A stretch of DNA of 64,000 nt. Origin: Hydractinia symbiolongicarpus. Taxonomy: Eukaryota > Cnidaria > Hydrozoa > Anthoathecata > Hydractiniidae. Numbering within the stretch: the stretch's first letter is position 1; the number at the start of each line of letters is the position of its first letter. The notes beneath the pieces are model-generated. The model worked only from the letters and a program-made list of their open reading frames with translations, was not told where the DNA came from and searched no databases. The position numbers were made by a program, and so were the translations under genes. The DNA lies in contig NC_079881.1 in the NCBI RefSeq assembly GCF_029227915.1, positions 8,990,001 through 9,054,000 of the forward strand. Reading direction: 5' to 3'. Positions 24,140 to 36,815 of the stretch are shown here, piece by piece.

Positions 24140-27100
24140 ATGGCGACCCCGGCACCGACGAGGACGACGAGCAAAGCAAAATTAGAAAAAATTCAACAAA
24201 AATTTAAGAATTCTGTTGAAAATGGAAAATTCTATGAGGCTAGTCAAATGTCTAAAACTTTATTTTATAGGTAAGTGTCTTATTGTTGTAGTGGGCTTTT
24301 GAAACAAAACACAGTCGTAAATCAGTAAAATAGTATATTCTTTCGTAGAAAGATTTAACACATCTTTAGTTGTGTCAGGTGAGAAGTATTTATGTAACAT
24401 TATTTGCTTCTGTCAATTCGTTTTGATGGCATCAAGTTTCTGTTTTGTCCTTAGCTAACCAGCCAGCTAACCGAGAGAACTTACATTCAGTTTCTTGTCT
24501 ACTTCCCTCTAGCTCTATGTGTTTGAGCACCTGTATTACTTAACTATGAGTTGCATGCAAGAGTGTGGCTTGTAATTGTTTTGATTTTCCATCAAGAACA
24601 ATGAACATTCGCACGCATATACACAGGCAAAAAATATAAAGAGCAAACCCTCAGCAGGAGCTGTCACTACAGCTGTTTCGTAGCAGACAAAAATGTTACA
24701 AAAAATTATTCGATTTACCCTCTCCTCAGTTAAAACAGGATATCTCTAGAAAGAAATGAGATTTTTATATTCTGTAAAAAGAATAGTAATCTCAGACAAA
24801 TTGTCCAAATTATTGAAAAAAAAAATTAGACACCTGTCTGAAATTAGTAAATTTAGGCCACAATGTCTAAAAATGTCTTAAAAATTAACATTAAGATGAA
24901 TGTCTTCCACGATATCTTTGGAATAAAATTAAGAAAACATGTTAAGAGAAGTATGTGAAAAGTGGCCTTCAGAGCCTCAATATGTGCTTAAAGTTTGTTT
25001 ATTAACTAAATAAAAAACATTACTTTGGATTCTAAGACCATTAAAGACCATGTAGATGAAAATGTGACATCTATATATTAAATAAAACGTCATTCAGAGT
25101 CAACAGTTTCAACAAATTTCAGTTGGTAGAAAATACCTCAAGTTGTGCATAAATAGTTTATTTATTATATACATTAAATATATACAAAGCAATCATTTTG
25201 TGTTTCTTTATAAATTATATAAAATAGCACCCAATCTTGTGATAAAGCCAAGATTAGCTAGCTAGCTCTAAACATCTTTAATTTCCGCAAATTCATCTTG
25301 AGTATACAGCTGTATACTCTAATCTGTATACTGGCCTGTGGTTGGTTAACTGATATACAGTACCGCCTGCATGTAACTTTACATGTATGTGATAGTTATC
25401 ACCTTCGCAGGAGCTTTTGGTAGCGTCAGAACTTTCGTTGTTATTGTTTACCTATTGTTTAATACATGAGCTATTTTTGCATTTTAAAAACAATAGAGTT
25501 CATGTCTTGTTCGCAAAATTTAATTAGCTCATGTGAACTGCGTGTGTCCAATTCTTATATTTAATTGCTATAGTCGTCAAGAGATCACGAAAGAAAATAT
25601 AATTTAACCAAGATTTAAGTATCTGTTTTTACTCACGAACGTCAATGGTAAACCATTCATTTATAAATTTTTAAAACGTGATAGAAATGCTTTTTTTACA
25701 TTGCGTTTTAAAATTTAAGAACAAAGGGCGGCGATAGAAAAGCTTTTTTAGATCGTATTTTAAAAGTTTAAAAAAGAAAAGCCAGAATGGAAATGCTTTT
25801 TTAGAACGCGTTTTAAAATTTAAGAACAAAGAACGCGATAAAAAACTTTTTTAGTTCGCATTTTTAAAGTTTAAGAACAAAAACGGCAACGCAAATGCTT
25901 TGTTAGATTGCATTTAAAAAATTTAAGAACAAGGAACGGCGATAGAACTACTTTTTTAAAAGTTTAAGAATGAAAAACAGTGATAGAAAAGCATCGTGTT
26001 TTAAAAGTTTAAGAAGAACGCCGATAGAACTACTTTTTTGGATTGCATTTTAAAAGTTTAAGAACGAAATTTAATTTGTTTTTGAAATCTTATCATGAAG
26101 GGAAAAGTCTTCAACGTAGGGTTTTGCCATTTGCATTGTTAAACGTTGGTTTTTATAAGAAGAACTTTTAAAAGCTTCGCATGTTAAAAAATAAGATTCA
26201 ATGATAAAAAGTTTGAAAATGTAGCAGCATTAGTTTTTTTTAAATATTAAGACCATTGGATTTCAAAAACACAAAATCAATTTAATGATTTAATTTTAAC
26301 GTGTTATGTTCGTTCATTTTTCTAAAATAATATATTTCAATAGCCTTCGTGATCTTTAACATTTTTAAACAATAACATGTATGTTACATGTGACAACAAA
26401 AGGATTCATCAAATCTTATTGTTATGACTCGCGCACGACAATAACAATAGAAAGCAATTAAGTTCGTGTGTAAACAAAAGATATGTGAGGGTTCTTTATG
26501 TAGACATGAGATCGTTACATGAGGTCGTAAAACTTGCGTACATGTAAATTTACATTCAGGCGGTACTGTAGTTGCTAGTTCAGACTCTTAGTTCTCGTTT
26601 TTGGGGTTCACGAGTTAAATGTTTTCTCACTTGTAGTTAATATTAAAAAAATATCATAGCTCCATCAAGCAAAATAAAAATGTAACCACAAAGGTAATGC
26701 AGAATTAAAGTAGATTTCATACAGCTGCATTTTTCTGCTCTTAGTTGAATTCTAGAATTGACTAAAAAGCTGAAAATAAACGTTTTAACCAGGGACAAAA
26801 AAATCAAAAATGGTGGTCCTAAAGAAAAATCCCGGGTCCAGGAGTATGTGTTGTACTACTATTGGTGGTATAAGTATAAAACAATATTTTCTTATGGTGG
26901 TTGTAAACCCCTTTTTTACTACAAATAATATTCCAAGGGCCTCCAAAGCCAACACCCTCTTTGTTACATTCTAAACATGGATGTTGAAATGTTGAAATTA
27001 AAATTTGATCTACCAGTCCATATACTGCTGAATAAATAAATAATTCTGCTGAAAATTTGTCCCCAAATTTAATATCTATTGCACACATAAAATTCCACTA

Positions 27101-30100
27101 ACATGGGCAAATCTTCTTTTGCCATTACATAACTAAAGCTAAATCTTGATCAAGTTAGCATATACATGGCATTGTTGGAAGGAAGAAGTTTTGTTTTAGG
27201 GACGTTTTGTAAGAATTGGGAGGGCAGAGGGCGAAAATTTCCCAGTAAATCCAATGGCAATGAGCAAAATTGGAGGGTTGTTGTAAAAAGGGTAGGGTTA
27301 CTCTATATTCCAAAAAATTATATTAAAAAAACTGCTTTCTGGTGTTGAATATGATTTCAAACATAGTTTGTTTGCATTACATATCCATTACAAGATGAAG
27401 ATAATAGCTTCACCTCAAAATAATAGGAAATATTGAGGAATATACCCTGTCTATTATTTTCCGCAGGATCGTTGCTTCGATGTGGAGTCCTGGAGTATTT
27501 AGTGCTCCTGTCCAGCTACGCAGACCCCAGTTCCACACTCTGCCAGACAACTGCCTGCAACATCTCCCTAATTTTCCTCAAATAACTTGGGTTAACGCAG
27601 GGCTATGGTAACATTCACTCGCCTATATTGAATCATCGTTAAGGGGAATTAAATCCTGGTCTTTGGCACAAGGTGCAAGAGTTATAAGCACTAAGCTGTG
27701 CCACCATATACTTCAGAAGAGAAAAAGGGTTCGGTTTCCTAATAATAGACGGATTGTTTTAAAAATAAGGTGTTTTGAACACTGTCAACTATGCATAGAC
27801 TTACATTTATAAAGTAGTCGATAAGCCTGTGGAAAAATGCACTTAGGCAGAAGAATAATTAAAAGGATCCTATAATTTGAATTTTGATGATGTCAGCAAT
27901 GTATTTTGATAACTAAAATATTGTTTTGAAGAAATTTGTTTACTCATTGCCTTTACTTTGTAGAGCTTTAATTGCAGATCAAGAAAATTTATAGAATTGT
28001 GTGTATTTGAAGAACGATAAAAAATAACTGATGTCACTAACCTATTTCCAATTTATTTGGCCTCAACGTTATAAATGCATTGTAATGTTAATTCTTAATT
28101 TATGTTAAGCTTGAGTATACAAAAAGGTGTGATATTTTAAAATGCTTTTAATTTACCAAACTTTATTTTAATATATATTTTTAGAAAGCTGATATGATTT
28201 TCTATATAATGGAATAAAATGGCATAAATAAAAATACCATTCTTGTCTTGTATTTAGACTTTAACTAATTAACACATGTACATATTGCATAACCCATTGT
28301 ATTGAATTATTTACAAATGAAGGGCATCAACAATAAGTTGCTTAATATATATGCAGCATAGGGTTTTTAAAAGCTGTGTGAATTTGTTACAAAAAAGTGT
28401 CTGTCTGTAACAGGCAAAATGGGTGCTAGGTGGATTTTCCCACAGGCTGATGGACTAATCCTATCTAATATTCTTACTCTTGCAAAGGCTAAATTCACTT
28501 CATGTACAAAAGTTCTATACATTTTTAAACCTGGATTTGGAAAGTTTTATGTGAACAATCCATTGCATTATCTGTATTTTCAAGATTTTTTGTTTCAGAT
28601 ATAAATCGTTAAAGCAGTATGATGTAGCAGAAACAATACTTTATGAAAGTATTCTTACATTACTCCAACATGAACAGGTTAGTACAAGTATTAGTCTGTG
28701 AATTGCATTGAGAGCTGTTTTCCATTTCTTTTAAATGTTTTTATTTCTTTTGAGGTGCAAGTCAAGGTAGCCTTTCAAGTTGTTTGATTTTTGCATTATG
28801 CCTTCTTCCAAATTGAAACATCCTTAAATAACTTTTGCCTGTTGTTATTTTGTCTTTACTCGGCCAAAATAAATTATTTCCAGCTTCAAAAGAAAGTTAA
28901 GTTATCTCAAGTTTACACTTCGATCATGCTCTTGCATCACAAGATGTTGACACATAATTCAATTTTGCATTTGTTGGTAGCATCATAAACATCTATAGAA
29001 CTCTGTGTATATCTTACAACACCATTTTCTCCTTTGTTGTATGAGATGTTCTTGATAGGGAATTGGGCTTAGAGAAAATTTTGTTTTTTTTATCTTACAA
29101 GATTTATTTTTGTCAATTGGGTCCCAAAACGTTTTTTCAGAGACTTATTTTTGCCAATATTGCAAAAATAAATACCTCATAAATTAATCCTACATAATGT
29201 ATTTTTCTATGGTAAAGAAAAGGTGCCACAAATTCTTTCATTTTGGAATGATTTAAAAAACTGCTCCATTTTTAATTAGGTGAGTATGTTCAATACAAAT
29301 AACAAAATTTGAAAGAACAAACTTAAAAGGGAACAACATGCAAAAATTATTTTTTGATATATTGTCAAAAATGGGTGATATATTTCAAGAAATAACAAAG
29401 TGCAACTTAATTATGTCTGTTTTTACCTTGATAAGAGCAATTTCTTTGCCAGCAATATGCCTTTTTTCAACGGGACGCGTAAAAACAAGAAGACTGGGAA
29501 TAGTAACAAAAATGACGTTGCAAAGTGCAACAAGTAGCAAGCTGCAGCAAGAGGCCTTCAAGAGAAGACATTGAAAAGAAGAGAAGACATTATTGTTATA
29601 TATATTGTTGTAAATATTTTTTATAAACATGAACCAAAATAACTACGATTCATATTGTCCATTTAAGCGATAGCGAATATTTGCCAGAGTTTTCTACACT
29701 TTTCTAACCGACCCTAACCCTAAAGACAGAGAACAAATATTTGAAAGTAAATTTATAAGCACATTAATAAAACCAAAATCCTAAAAGTATATACCAAAAA
29801 TTAATTTTTCATATTCGTCCAAAAACAACAACAACCCACATTATTTCTCAAATGAACCATAGCCATAAGACTATGGTTCATTTTTCTTTAACTATGAATG
29901 AACAAACAGCCTTTATAAAAAAAGCTTGACGTTTTCAAACACTTGATGCATTGTCCCTCTCTCGTTGTAACAAGTTATAATTTGGAAAAAGGTTAAGAAA
30001 ATGAAATTGTATGGACGAAGAAGAACATTAGCCCATCCTTTTTTTAATTCTTTTCTGTGATGGACCTTGTCTTGGAAAGTTTGCATATTAAATGAGAAAC

Positions 30101-33100
30101 AATTCAGGGGGTAAAAGGAACAAATTTTTCTCGCTAGGAAAGAAGAGTATCACAAAAAATGTGGAATTCAAAACTGTATCTATACTTTTCTCTTTCGGGA
30201 TCGTGATTTACTTTTGTTTGATGTTCGAGGTGTTGATGACATCGGTTTATCCATTAGCTCACTCTGGCAAAGTAATATGTTTACCACCTGTCAGAAATTA
30301 GATTTTTATTCACACAAACTAAAATGCAAGACTCTGCTTATAAGTTGTAAGGAAAGATAATCATAAGTGGCGATCAGGACGAAAATTTAACTTTAAAATG
30401 ATAAATTTAAAAATGGAAAAGGGAAACAAGCTAGTGAAAAAATATTGGTAAATAAAAGTGAACGTAAATTATACAATGACATGGATTTCATGACCGGTAA
30501 ATATATGCTAATACAACGAAAACCTTATTTTTTGCATCCAAGAAATCCAGATGAACTTTGTCCTACCATCATATCCCTCTGGAAACAATCGCCAGTGAAG
30601 TGTTTTGAATAGATGTAAAAAACAGAATCGTTTGGTGAGGACCCTTTGCTTTTAATCGCTTGCAACCATTTTTTACGAAGTTTGTTGTTAGATTTTTTGA
30701 AGGTATCTTAAAACATAGCTCTTTGTAAAACATGGAGCGACTTTTACAACCGAAAGCTGAGCAATTTGGCATATTTAGTATAAAATAAGAAGGAATTGCT
30801 AGTAGCTATATAAGATATATTTCATCAAAACTATAAACAATTTAATTTTTTTTTGCTGTAATAAACCAGCTGGTGCAAAGAATTGCACTTTCTGCACTCT
30901 GCAACGTCACACATCATTTTCGTCCCAGTCTTTTTTTATGGAATTGGGGGTCGGGATTTCTAGCCGTATTTTTGGATGATAAGGTCTGTATTCTTGGCAA
31001 TTGGAAGCCATATGAAACAGTAAAACTACTTAAATTTGTTTTCTTATGGTAGTGGTAACAATATATCGAAAAATAACTTTTGCATGTAGTTTCCATCTAA
31101 GAGTTGTACAGCAAACCTAAAATTTTATATCTTCTAGATTGAGAGTGCTTTTGAGCTTGCACGATTGTTGGTGTCATTATATAGGGAATCAAAACAAGAG
31201 ATTACGTCTGAACCTGTTGGTGAGTTAATTATTGAAATATCTTCAATTTTTAAATCGTATTGTTAGCTGGGCACATATACACTTATTCTGCATTAAAAAG
31301 TTCAGACCATGACAGTTGTGCCTGTCTTTTCATTTGAAGTTATAACACGATAGAAAAAGGAACAAGACAAGTGTCAAGTTGGAAGAGGTTAAAGTGTAAC
31401 ATTTGGACTTTTTCGAGTTTACTCAACTTGTAGAGTGGCTTGTTATTCTTGAAATTTTTTCTTTTAAAAATGTGAAAAATGCTAGTTGTACCTGTTTACA
31501 TTTGAAAAATATTATTTTTAGATAAATTAATAAAAATTATATCGTGTTCGAAACCCTCACAAACAAGAAAAGACTTTATACAAGAATCGTTGAAGTATGT
31601 GGGTATTTCTTCACTAGATATAATATTTGTTTGTGTTTGTTTTTGAAAATCTCTGTGTGAAGTAGGTTCACGCTTAATATTGACAATTATAAGTAGGAAG
31701 TATTGCAGGTCTTAACAAGATTGACGTTATGTGGTACCATTAATTTTATGTGATTTTGAAATAACTTTTATTCCAATTTATCAAGTATTTTTTTTTCTAT
31801 ACAACAATAATATCATCATCAGTGGAATTATTTAGCATCACTAGATAAAACTTGGATATCTATGTAGTCAGTATTTATATTTTCAGTTCAGTACATTATG
31901 ATTTATTATTTTTTGAGTGGGTTTACCTTATTTCACACAAAGATTTTCTTTCAATGTGTAGGCTTTGCTAAAAAATTTCTCTTGCTTTGTTTGTTTTTTT
32001 CCTACCTAATGTTGGCACAGTAAACTGATTAAAGATATATTTAATTCTTAAATCCAAACATGTATTTAAAAGTCTTGTACAAAATCAAGTTGGTTATGTT
32101 CTATAGTTATAAAATTTTACACTGTAGTGTTTAAAAAATATTGAATTATTGTGTTTCCTCTTTGACAGTTTCGTTTTCTACTTCATTCTTGTGATTATTC
32201 AAATGAATAGACATTTCAAAAGTAAACAGATAAATTATAATAGACATAGGAAGTTAAGTGACATGTCTTGACTTTCTACTTTATTATGATGTCAATAAAA
32301 GTTATCATTGTGATTGTTTTGTACAGTATTACAGTATAATTTGTATTTGTCAACATGTAAGTATTCTGATGTTGCACAAAATAGTAAGGTGAATTATGCA
32401 CACTGCATATAAATGAATATTTTTGTCGTGAAAAATGATTTGGCAAATATCTGCTTATAGGATTAAATTTCTTTATTACATCTTTTTTTGTATATGTAAG
32501 TTAACAATAAAAAAATCCAAATGCTCTACCACATGGCTTTCAGTCAGAAGCCAGTTCATCTGTATACTGCTGCTGAAGAAACATTAAAAAATGATTAGAA
32601 ACTTTTTTCCTTTAAGAGGAGGCACACAAAACACAAATTTTATTGTCTCCACTGTTTGTATTGTTTTTTTGTTTAACAAAGCCTCCCCTGTCCCCCTATC
32701 AATAGTTTCTAATTCAATACATTTGTTACTTATTCATCAAAACCAATAGATGTATATTTTTACCATAGCTGGACTGTGCCACTACATAAACATGGACATC
32801 CAAGTATTCATCTTATAGTTGCAAATAAGTATTGGGAAGGTATGTTATGAGGTTGAAGTTAAAGCCTTGTTATATTTTTGCATGCAAGATTTTTTGTGTG
32901 TTTTCAAAATACCACAGTATCTTGATCCTTTTAATAAGTGCCCCCCTTAGAAAAAGACTTCATTGGTTAAAATAATCAACGTTATTTAACTTGAAAGGTA
33001 ATATTTGCAGAAACTTTCACTGAAATTTCGTTTTAGGTGAAGTTTTTTTGCCATGTAAGCACCCTTTAGTCACCTTCACCTCCACTATACTAATCACCTC

Positions 33101-35407
33101 GACTCTGCCACTCCAATCATCCTACCCTTTCCCTGGAATTATAATCCTCTTCATCTGACCTGAAACAAGTTTAGTGAGCACTCACTCAAAGGATGCATGC
33201 ATTTCTTTAAAATTTATAAGCAATGGTGGTTTTAGTGACACTGAATTATGAAAGGAAGATTTCAGAAAATTCTAGAATCTTATTTACATTTAGAGAAAAA
33301 CTACCAATGTGCACGGCAACATTTTATATACACTTCTGAAGGCTCACAGTGCGCAGCATTTCTAATCGAATATCATGTTGTGGCAGGCTTCCCTGGTGAA
33401 ATCGATTTGTTTGTCACACAAGCTGTTCTTCAGTAAGTTGATTTGTGGTAATCTAAATTATGGATACCCATCCAAAAATTGTGTGCTGATTTGATCTATT
33501 TCATACCGTGTTGTAATGTATGTGGACAGCTTACTTTTTGTTTACACAAAAGATTTTTATATTTGTTTGTTTACTGTCAGAAGTTTCAGTTATATGTTCA
33601 TCCAATTTATCATTTTAAATTGGATGCTTTGTCGTTTTTTTTTTCTCAAAAAGGGAAAAAAAATTTTTTTGTTTTGATTTCTTAGAACTACACAATTATA
33701 TCCATTTATCATCATTATAATTCTATTTAATAATAACTTATGCTCCAAAGAATATGACTTTTAATTTTATAATACATTTAATTCACTTTGTCAATATTTT
33801 GATAGTGAAAGTTTGTTATATACTCACTTGTCTTTATGCATGGTTTCACTTTTGAACTTAAATTAAATTGGCTTATATTGTTAAGGTACTATCAATACAA
33901 GATTCCACCCATTAGTTATGAGCATCACTTTTCTTTTTAGATACCTATGTCTTCAAAATATCCTGACAGCGAATACAATATTTACTGGCTACACTTTGAA
34001 GCATCCTGGAATACAACGAAAAACACGACCATATAAACAGCCACTACTGAACTTCATCGCATTCCTTTTGTTGATTGTTGAGAAGTAAGAATTAAATTTT
34101 TTTAAATGTGCAGCTATGTTTGTTTAGTCGTGTATGAAACTAATATGCCAATCTAAACTTCAGTATTCTGTCAAACTGATCAGTATGGATTGTGCTGACG
34201 CTTCGTCTGATACTAATACCACTTTTACACTATCAGATATAGAAAGATTGTATCTATACCTTTAGGTTGTTTGTAAGGCAACGATTGACTATGAATTATA
34301 AAGGTTTAGTTCTATATGATGCTTTTTCATTTGTATGTAATTTTTTTTGTGTGACTGAAACATATTAAAAGTTTTTAGTGCTGGTCCATTTGCCTTAAAA
34401 GTTATCTGATAGCCCTAAAACTATGGCACTATGGCAGCCTTGTTATTGAACGTGTTACTCGAAGTTTACCATTGATTTCTGCTGACGATTAAAGAAAATT
34501 ATACTTTCTCTTTAAGGGGTAACCTAGAACAATATACAATACTATGTGAACAATACCAACTGTCAATTAACCGAGATCCAACATATCCACTGGTGAGTGT
34601 ATCAGCTGATCTTTTTTGAACACTGCAGAAGAGAATGGTTAAGAAAGAATTCCAAATAATGGCCTGCAAATTGGATTTTTTCCTTTAACAACTTTCTAAA
34701 TATGGTTTGGGATTTTTTTTTTTTTATCTAAAATATGGTAAAATGATAATAACAAAAGTAGATACTCTACTTAAAACAGATCGAAATTAAGCATTCTATA
34801 GCATGCTTTGTTTTTTTTACTCTTTATTGTGTTTTTACTCATTTGTAGTATTTGGACAAAATTGGACAGCTATTTTTTGGCTTGCCACCACCGAAAAAAG
34901 ACAAATCTGGTATACAAGGAATGATAGGTATTAAATATGCTGTTTTCTATAAAATGTTGTTTTTTCCAAATAAGTTCATTCAATCAAAGTTTTGCTTGAA
35001 GAAAATTACAGACATTATTCGTTTTCCTTTAATTATTCTATACGTGATATTTTTTGTTTTGAAATTGGAGCATTCTGGACCCAGTGTCTGAATGGAACAT
35101 TAAAATGCATTTTAAACCCACAATTATTAACCTTTTTACTGGAACCTTGATTGCTTGAGAAGTATATCTAGATCATATCTTTACCTGGCGCCTTCGTGCT
35201 CACAGACATGAAATTCTTATTAAAACCTCTTACACGCAAATTGGCTTAAGGTTGCCAATGTTCGTAGTACTTACTGCAATGTATATTTTTGTTCACCATG
35301 TGTTAATTTTTTTTTCAGGTGATCTTATGGATTCGTTATTAGGGGGAGGCAACACAAGTGACGCTCCCGACATTGCTATGGATATTATTTCAGACGACGT
35401 GGATTAG
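24140..35407 (+). CDS. GET4: GET4 (TRC35), tail-anchored protein targeting factor
   Basis: Cytosolic helical-repeat subunit of the GET4-UBL4A-BAG6 complex, which hands tail-anchored membrane proteins to the ATPase GET3 (family knowledge). Ten exons with GT-AG borders: 24140-24270, 28599-28677, 31138-31219, 31522-31594, 32769-32839, 33294-33432, 33941-34084, 34517-34592, 34849-34927, 35319-35407. They join to 320 residues, against about 327 in human. Clear family blocks are NGKFYEASQMSKTLFYRY, GHPSIHLIVANKYW, IDLFVTQAVLQYLCL, QPLLNFIAFLLLIVEK, ILCEQYQLSINRDP and YLDKIGQLFFGLPPP; the last exon ends in an acidic tail. The start Met heads a short Ala/Thr/Pro-rich leader, as in relatives. Intron 1 is 4.3 kb and full of mobile elements. 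Expression control cannot be read beyond the divergent arrangement with ACBP. Confidence 0.95.
25356..26570. mobile_element. TA-flanked DNA transposon relic in GET4 intron 1
   Basis: CAGTACCGCCTG opens the element and CAGGCGGTACTG closes it; the inverted repeat extends to about 30 bases with two mismatches (the inner part being a TTTACATGTA-type palindrome). TA directly flanks each end, as expected of a Tc1/mariner-type TA target duplication. The 1.2 kb interior contains a degenerate tandem repeat instead of a transposase. Confidence 0.8.
25675..26065. repeat. Degenerate 55-65 bp tandem repeat inside the transposon
   Basis: Around seven copies of a unit resembling GCGATAGAAAAGCTTTTTTA followed by TTTTAAAAGTTTAAGAAC. 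Copies vary in length and sequence. Confidence 0.75.
27465..27725 (-). mobile_element. tRNA-derived SINE
   Basis: Read on the minus strand, the head GTGGCACAGCTTAGTGCTTA fits a polymerase III A box (TGGCACAGCTTAGTG) and GGATTTAATTCCC a decayed B box, about 40 bases apart, followed by a roughly 190-base body. It has the layout of a tRNA-headed SINE in GET4 intron 1. Confidence 0.6.
27815..28456. mobile_element. MITE with GTGGAAAAATCCAC-type ends, copy A
   Basis: The left end includes CTGTGGAAAAATGCAC, then TTAGGCAGAAG; the right end reads GGTGGATTTTCCCACAGGC. Same family as 52367-52640, but longer and more diverged. Confidence 0.6.
29850..29883. other. Short perfect hairpin
   Basis: AAATGAACCATAG, an 8-base loop, then CTATGGTTCATTT followed by T residues. 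Thirteen pairs. Lies in GET4 intron 2. Confidence 0.6.
30560..30772 (-). pseudogene. THAP zinc-finger domain relic
   Basis: On the minus strand an ATG opens MPNCSAFGCKSRS, the typical start of a THAP C2CH finger. The frame breaks at a run of six A (30693-30698); beyond it another frame continues with RKKWLQAIKSKG and YSKHFTGDCF, which fits the second half of a THAP domain. The Cys expected before SKHF is Tyr here, so the zinc site is broken as well. THAP domains occur in host genes and P-element- or Harbinger-type transposases. It sits inside GET4 intron 2 on the opposite strand. Confidence 0.75.
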
Positions 35408-36520
35408 AATGATAGCTTTTAATTTGCATAGTCGTTTTCTAGTTTAAAATGTAATCAACACAGTGTTATTTAACTATATACATGCTTGATTGTGTATTTT
35501 GTTAAGTTTAATTTTTATGCCTCCAGTTGCATTCATAAACCAAATTGTAAACACAAACCTTTTTGTTATACAATATGTGATTAATTTAGCGCCCTATAAC
35601 TTAACGCCCTGTCGCGAAGTAAACACCGCCTTTTATTGAAGTAATAACCGCCCTTTTAAGTAAATTTTTAGTATAATGTTCTACATGCGTGCTAAATATC
35701 AGAGCAGCCACAGAACCCGAAAAATTTAGGGAAAAGGTTATAAAAATTTGACAGAAGTACCTAATCTGCTGTGATTTTCATTTTCTAATGTGACATGTTA
35801 GAAGGTCAGGAAATTTTTATGAATAGAATTAAAGTGCGACATTTTGTTTTTAAATCTTCTCCTTCAATATTCTCTATTTTTTTTGTTATTTTCTTCAATT
35901 TCGACCTGTAATATTAAAAACACGGTACTCCCTCATAGCTTTCAGGTTTTTGGATCTCCTACTTGGTGCTTCTGGAAGAACTTACTTTAAGAAATCATAG
36001 TTATTGTTTCTTTCAAGAACACAAGTTTTTTCTCGTGAACAAGAGCATGAATGCAATGGTATTTTTTAAAATATTGATTACAGTAATTTTTTAACGTATT
36101 TCTCAGATATCTTCAAAATATTTATACAAGAAAATTAACACTTTTCGCTTCGTATTATTTCTGGTTGGGCGCCATAATGTGAATGTTACCAATGCCGGTG
36201 ACACCCTTTAAAATTTCTTGAACCTGCAAACAAAACCTTTTTATTTTTGTGGCGCTCAGTTAACTTTTGTTTAATTTTATAATTTAGAGAAATAATATAT
36301 AAACCATGCAACCATGGTAACATAGAGCATGATGGTAGCACAAACAGGTAAGTGTTGTTTTTTGTTGATCTCTTGTAAATAGAGTAGTTCTTAATTCGAT
36401 GCAACCGTTACCTTACAATGCACATTTTTTATATGTTTTGCTCTTATGGCCACCGATCTGAAAATAGCTCGATATAAGAATACCACTTACCTTAATGAAT
36501 GTGGAAGAAAAGATTGTGGG
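35408..36520. other. Intergenic, GET4 to DOK
   Basis: GET4 3-prime flank. A short stretch near 35590-35660 repeats a CGCCCT or CCGCC pattern and is a diverged repeat fragment. No gene seen. Confidence 0.6.
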
Positions 36521-36590
36521 AAAAAAAGAATGCAGATTTAATGTTTGCAAATTCGCCTCGTGTTCGCAAACTTAAATCTGCATTTTTTTA
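36521..36590. repeat. Hairpin upstream of DOK
   Basis: ATGCAGATTTAA then TGTTTGC pairs with GCAAAC then TTAAATCTGCAT, about 18 pairs with one bulge, flanked by A and T runs that lengthen the stem. The loop is about 17 bases. It may be a tiny MITE or a structured promoter element. Confidence 0.5.
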
Positions 36591-36708
36591 ACAAGGTTTT
36601 GCAACTTTAATTTCGCGATTTATCTTTTTTCTTGCCTCGTTTATAGTTTTGCTGTAAGAAAAACTAGATGTATTTGTTTTCTTATTCGTTCTAATACAAT
36701 ACATTTCT

Positions 36709-36803
36709 ATTGGTAGGTTGAGCCTTCTCAATTGCATTGATTGGTAGATTAAATCAGCTCGCTTGTAATTGGTAGGATAAATTATCACGGTCATATTGAT
36801 TGG
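36709..36803 (+). promoter_or_regulatory. Four evenly spaced ATTGG (inverted CCAAT) boxes before DOK
   Basis: ATTGG occurs at 36709, 36740, 36768 and 36799, intervals of 31, 28 and 31 bases, roughly three helical turns each. Three copies share the longer core ATTGGTAG. The last copy ends 13 bases before the DOK start codon. ATTGG is the reverse of CCAAT, the NF-Y target. An alternative is a short degenerate tandem repeat with no regulatory role. Confidence 0.5.
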
Positions 36804-36815
36804 TTGTTATTAACA

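Noticed and set aside
29700-29720. CCGACCCTAACCCTAAAG as an interstitial telomere repeat
   Set aside because: Only two imperfect units; chance is likely.
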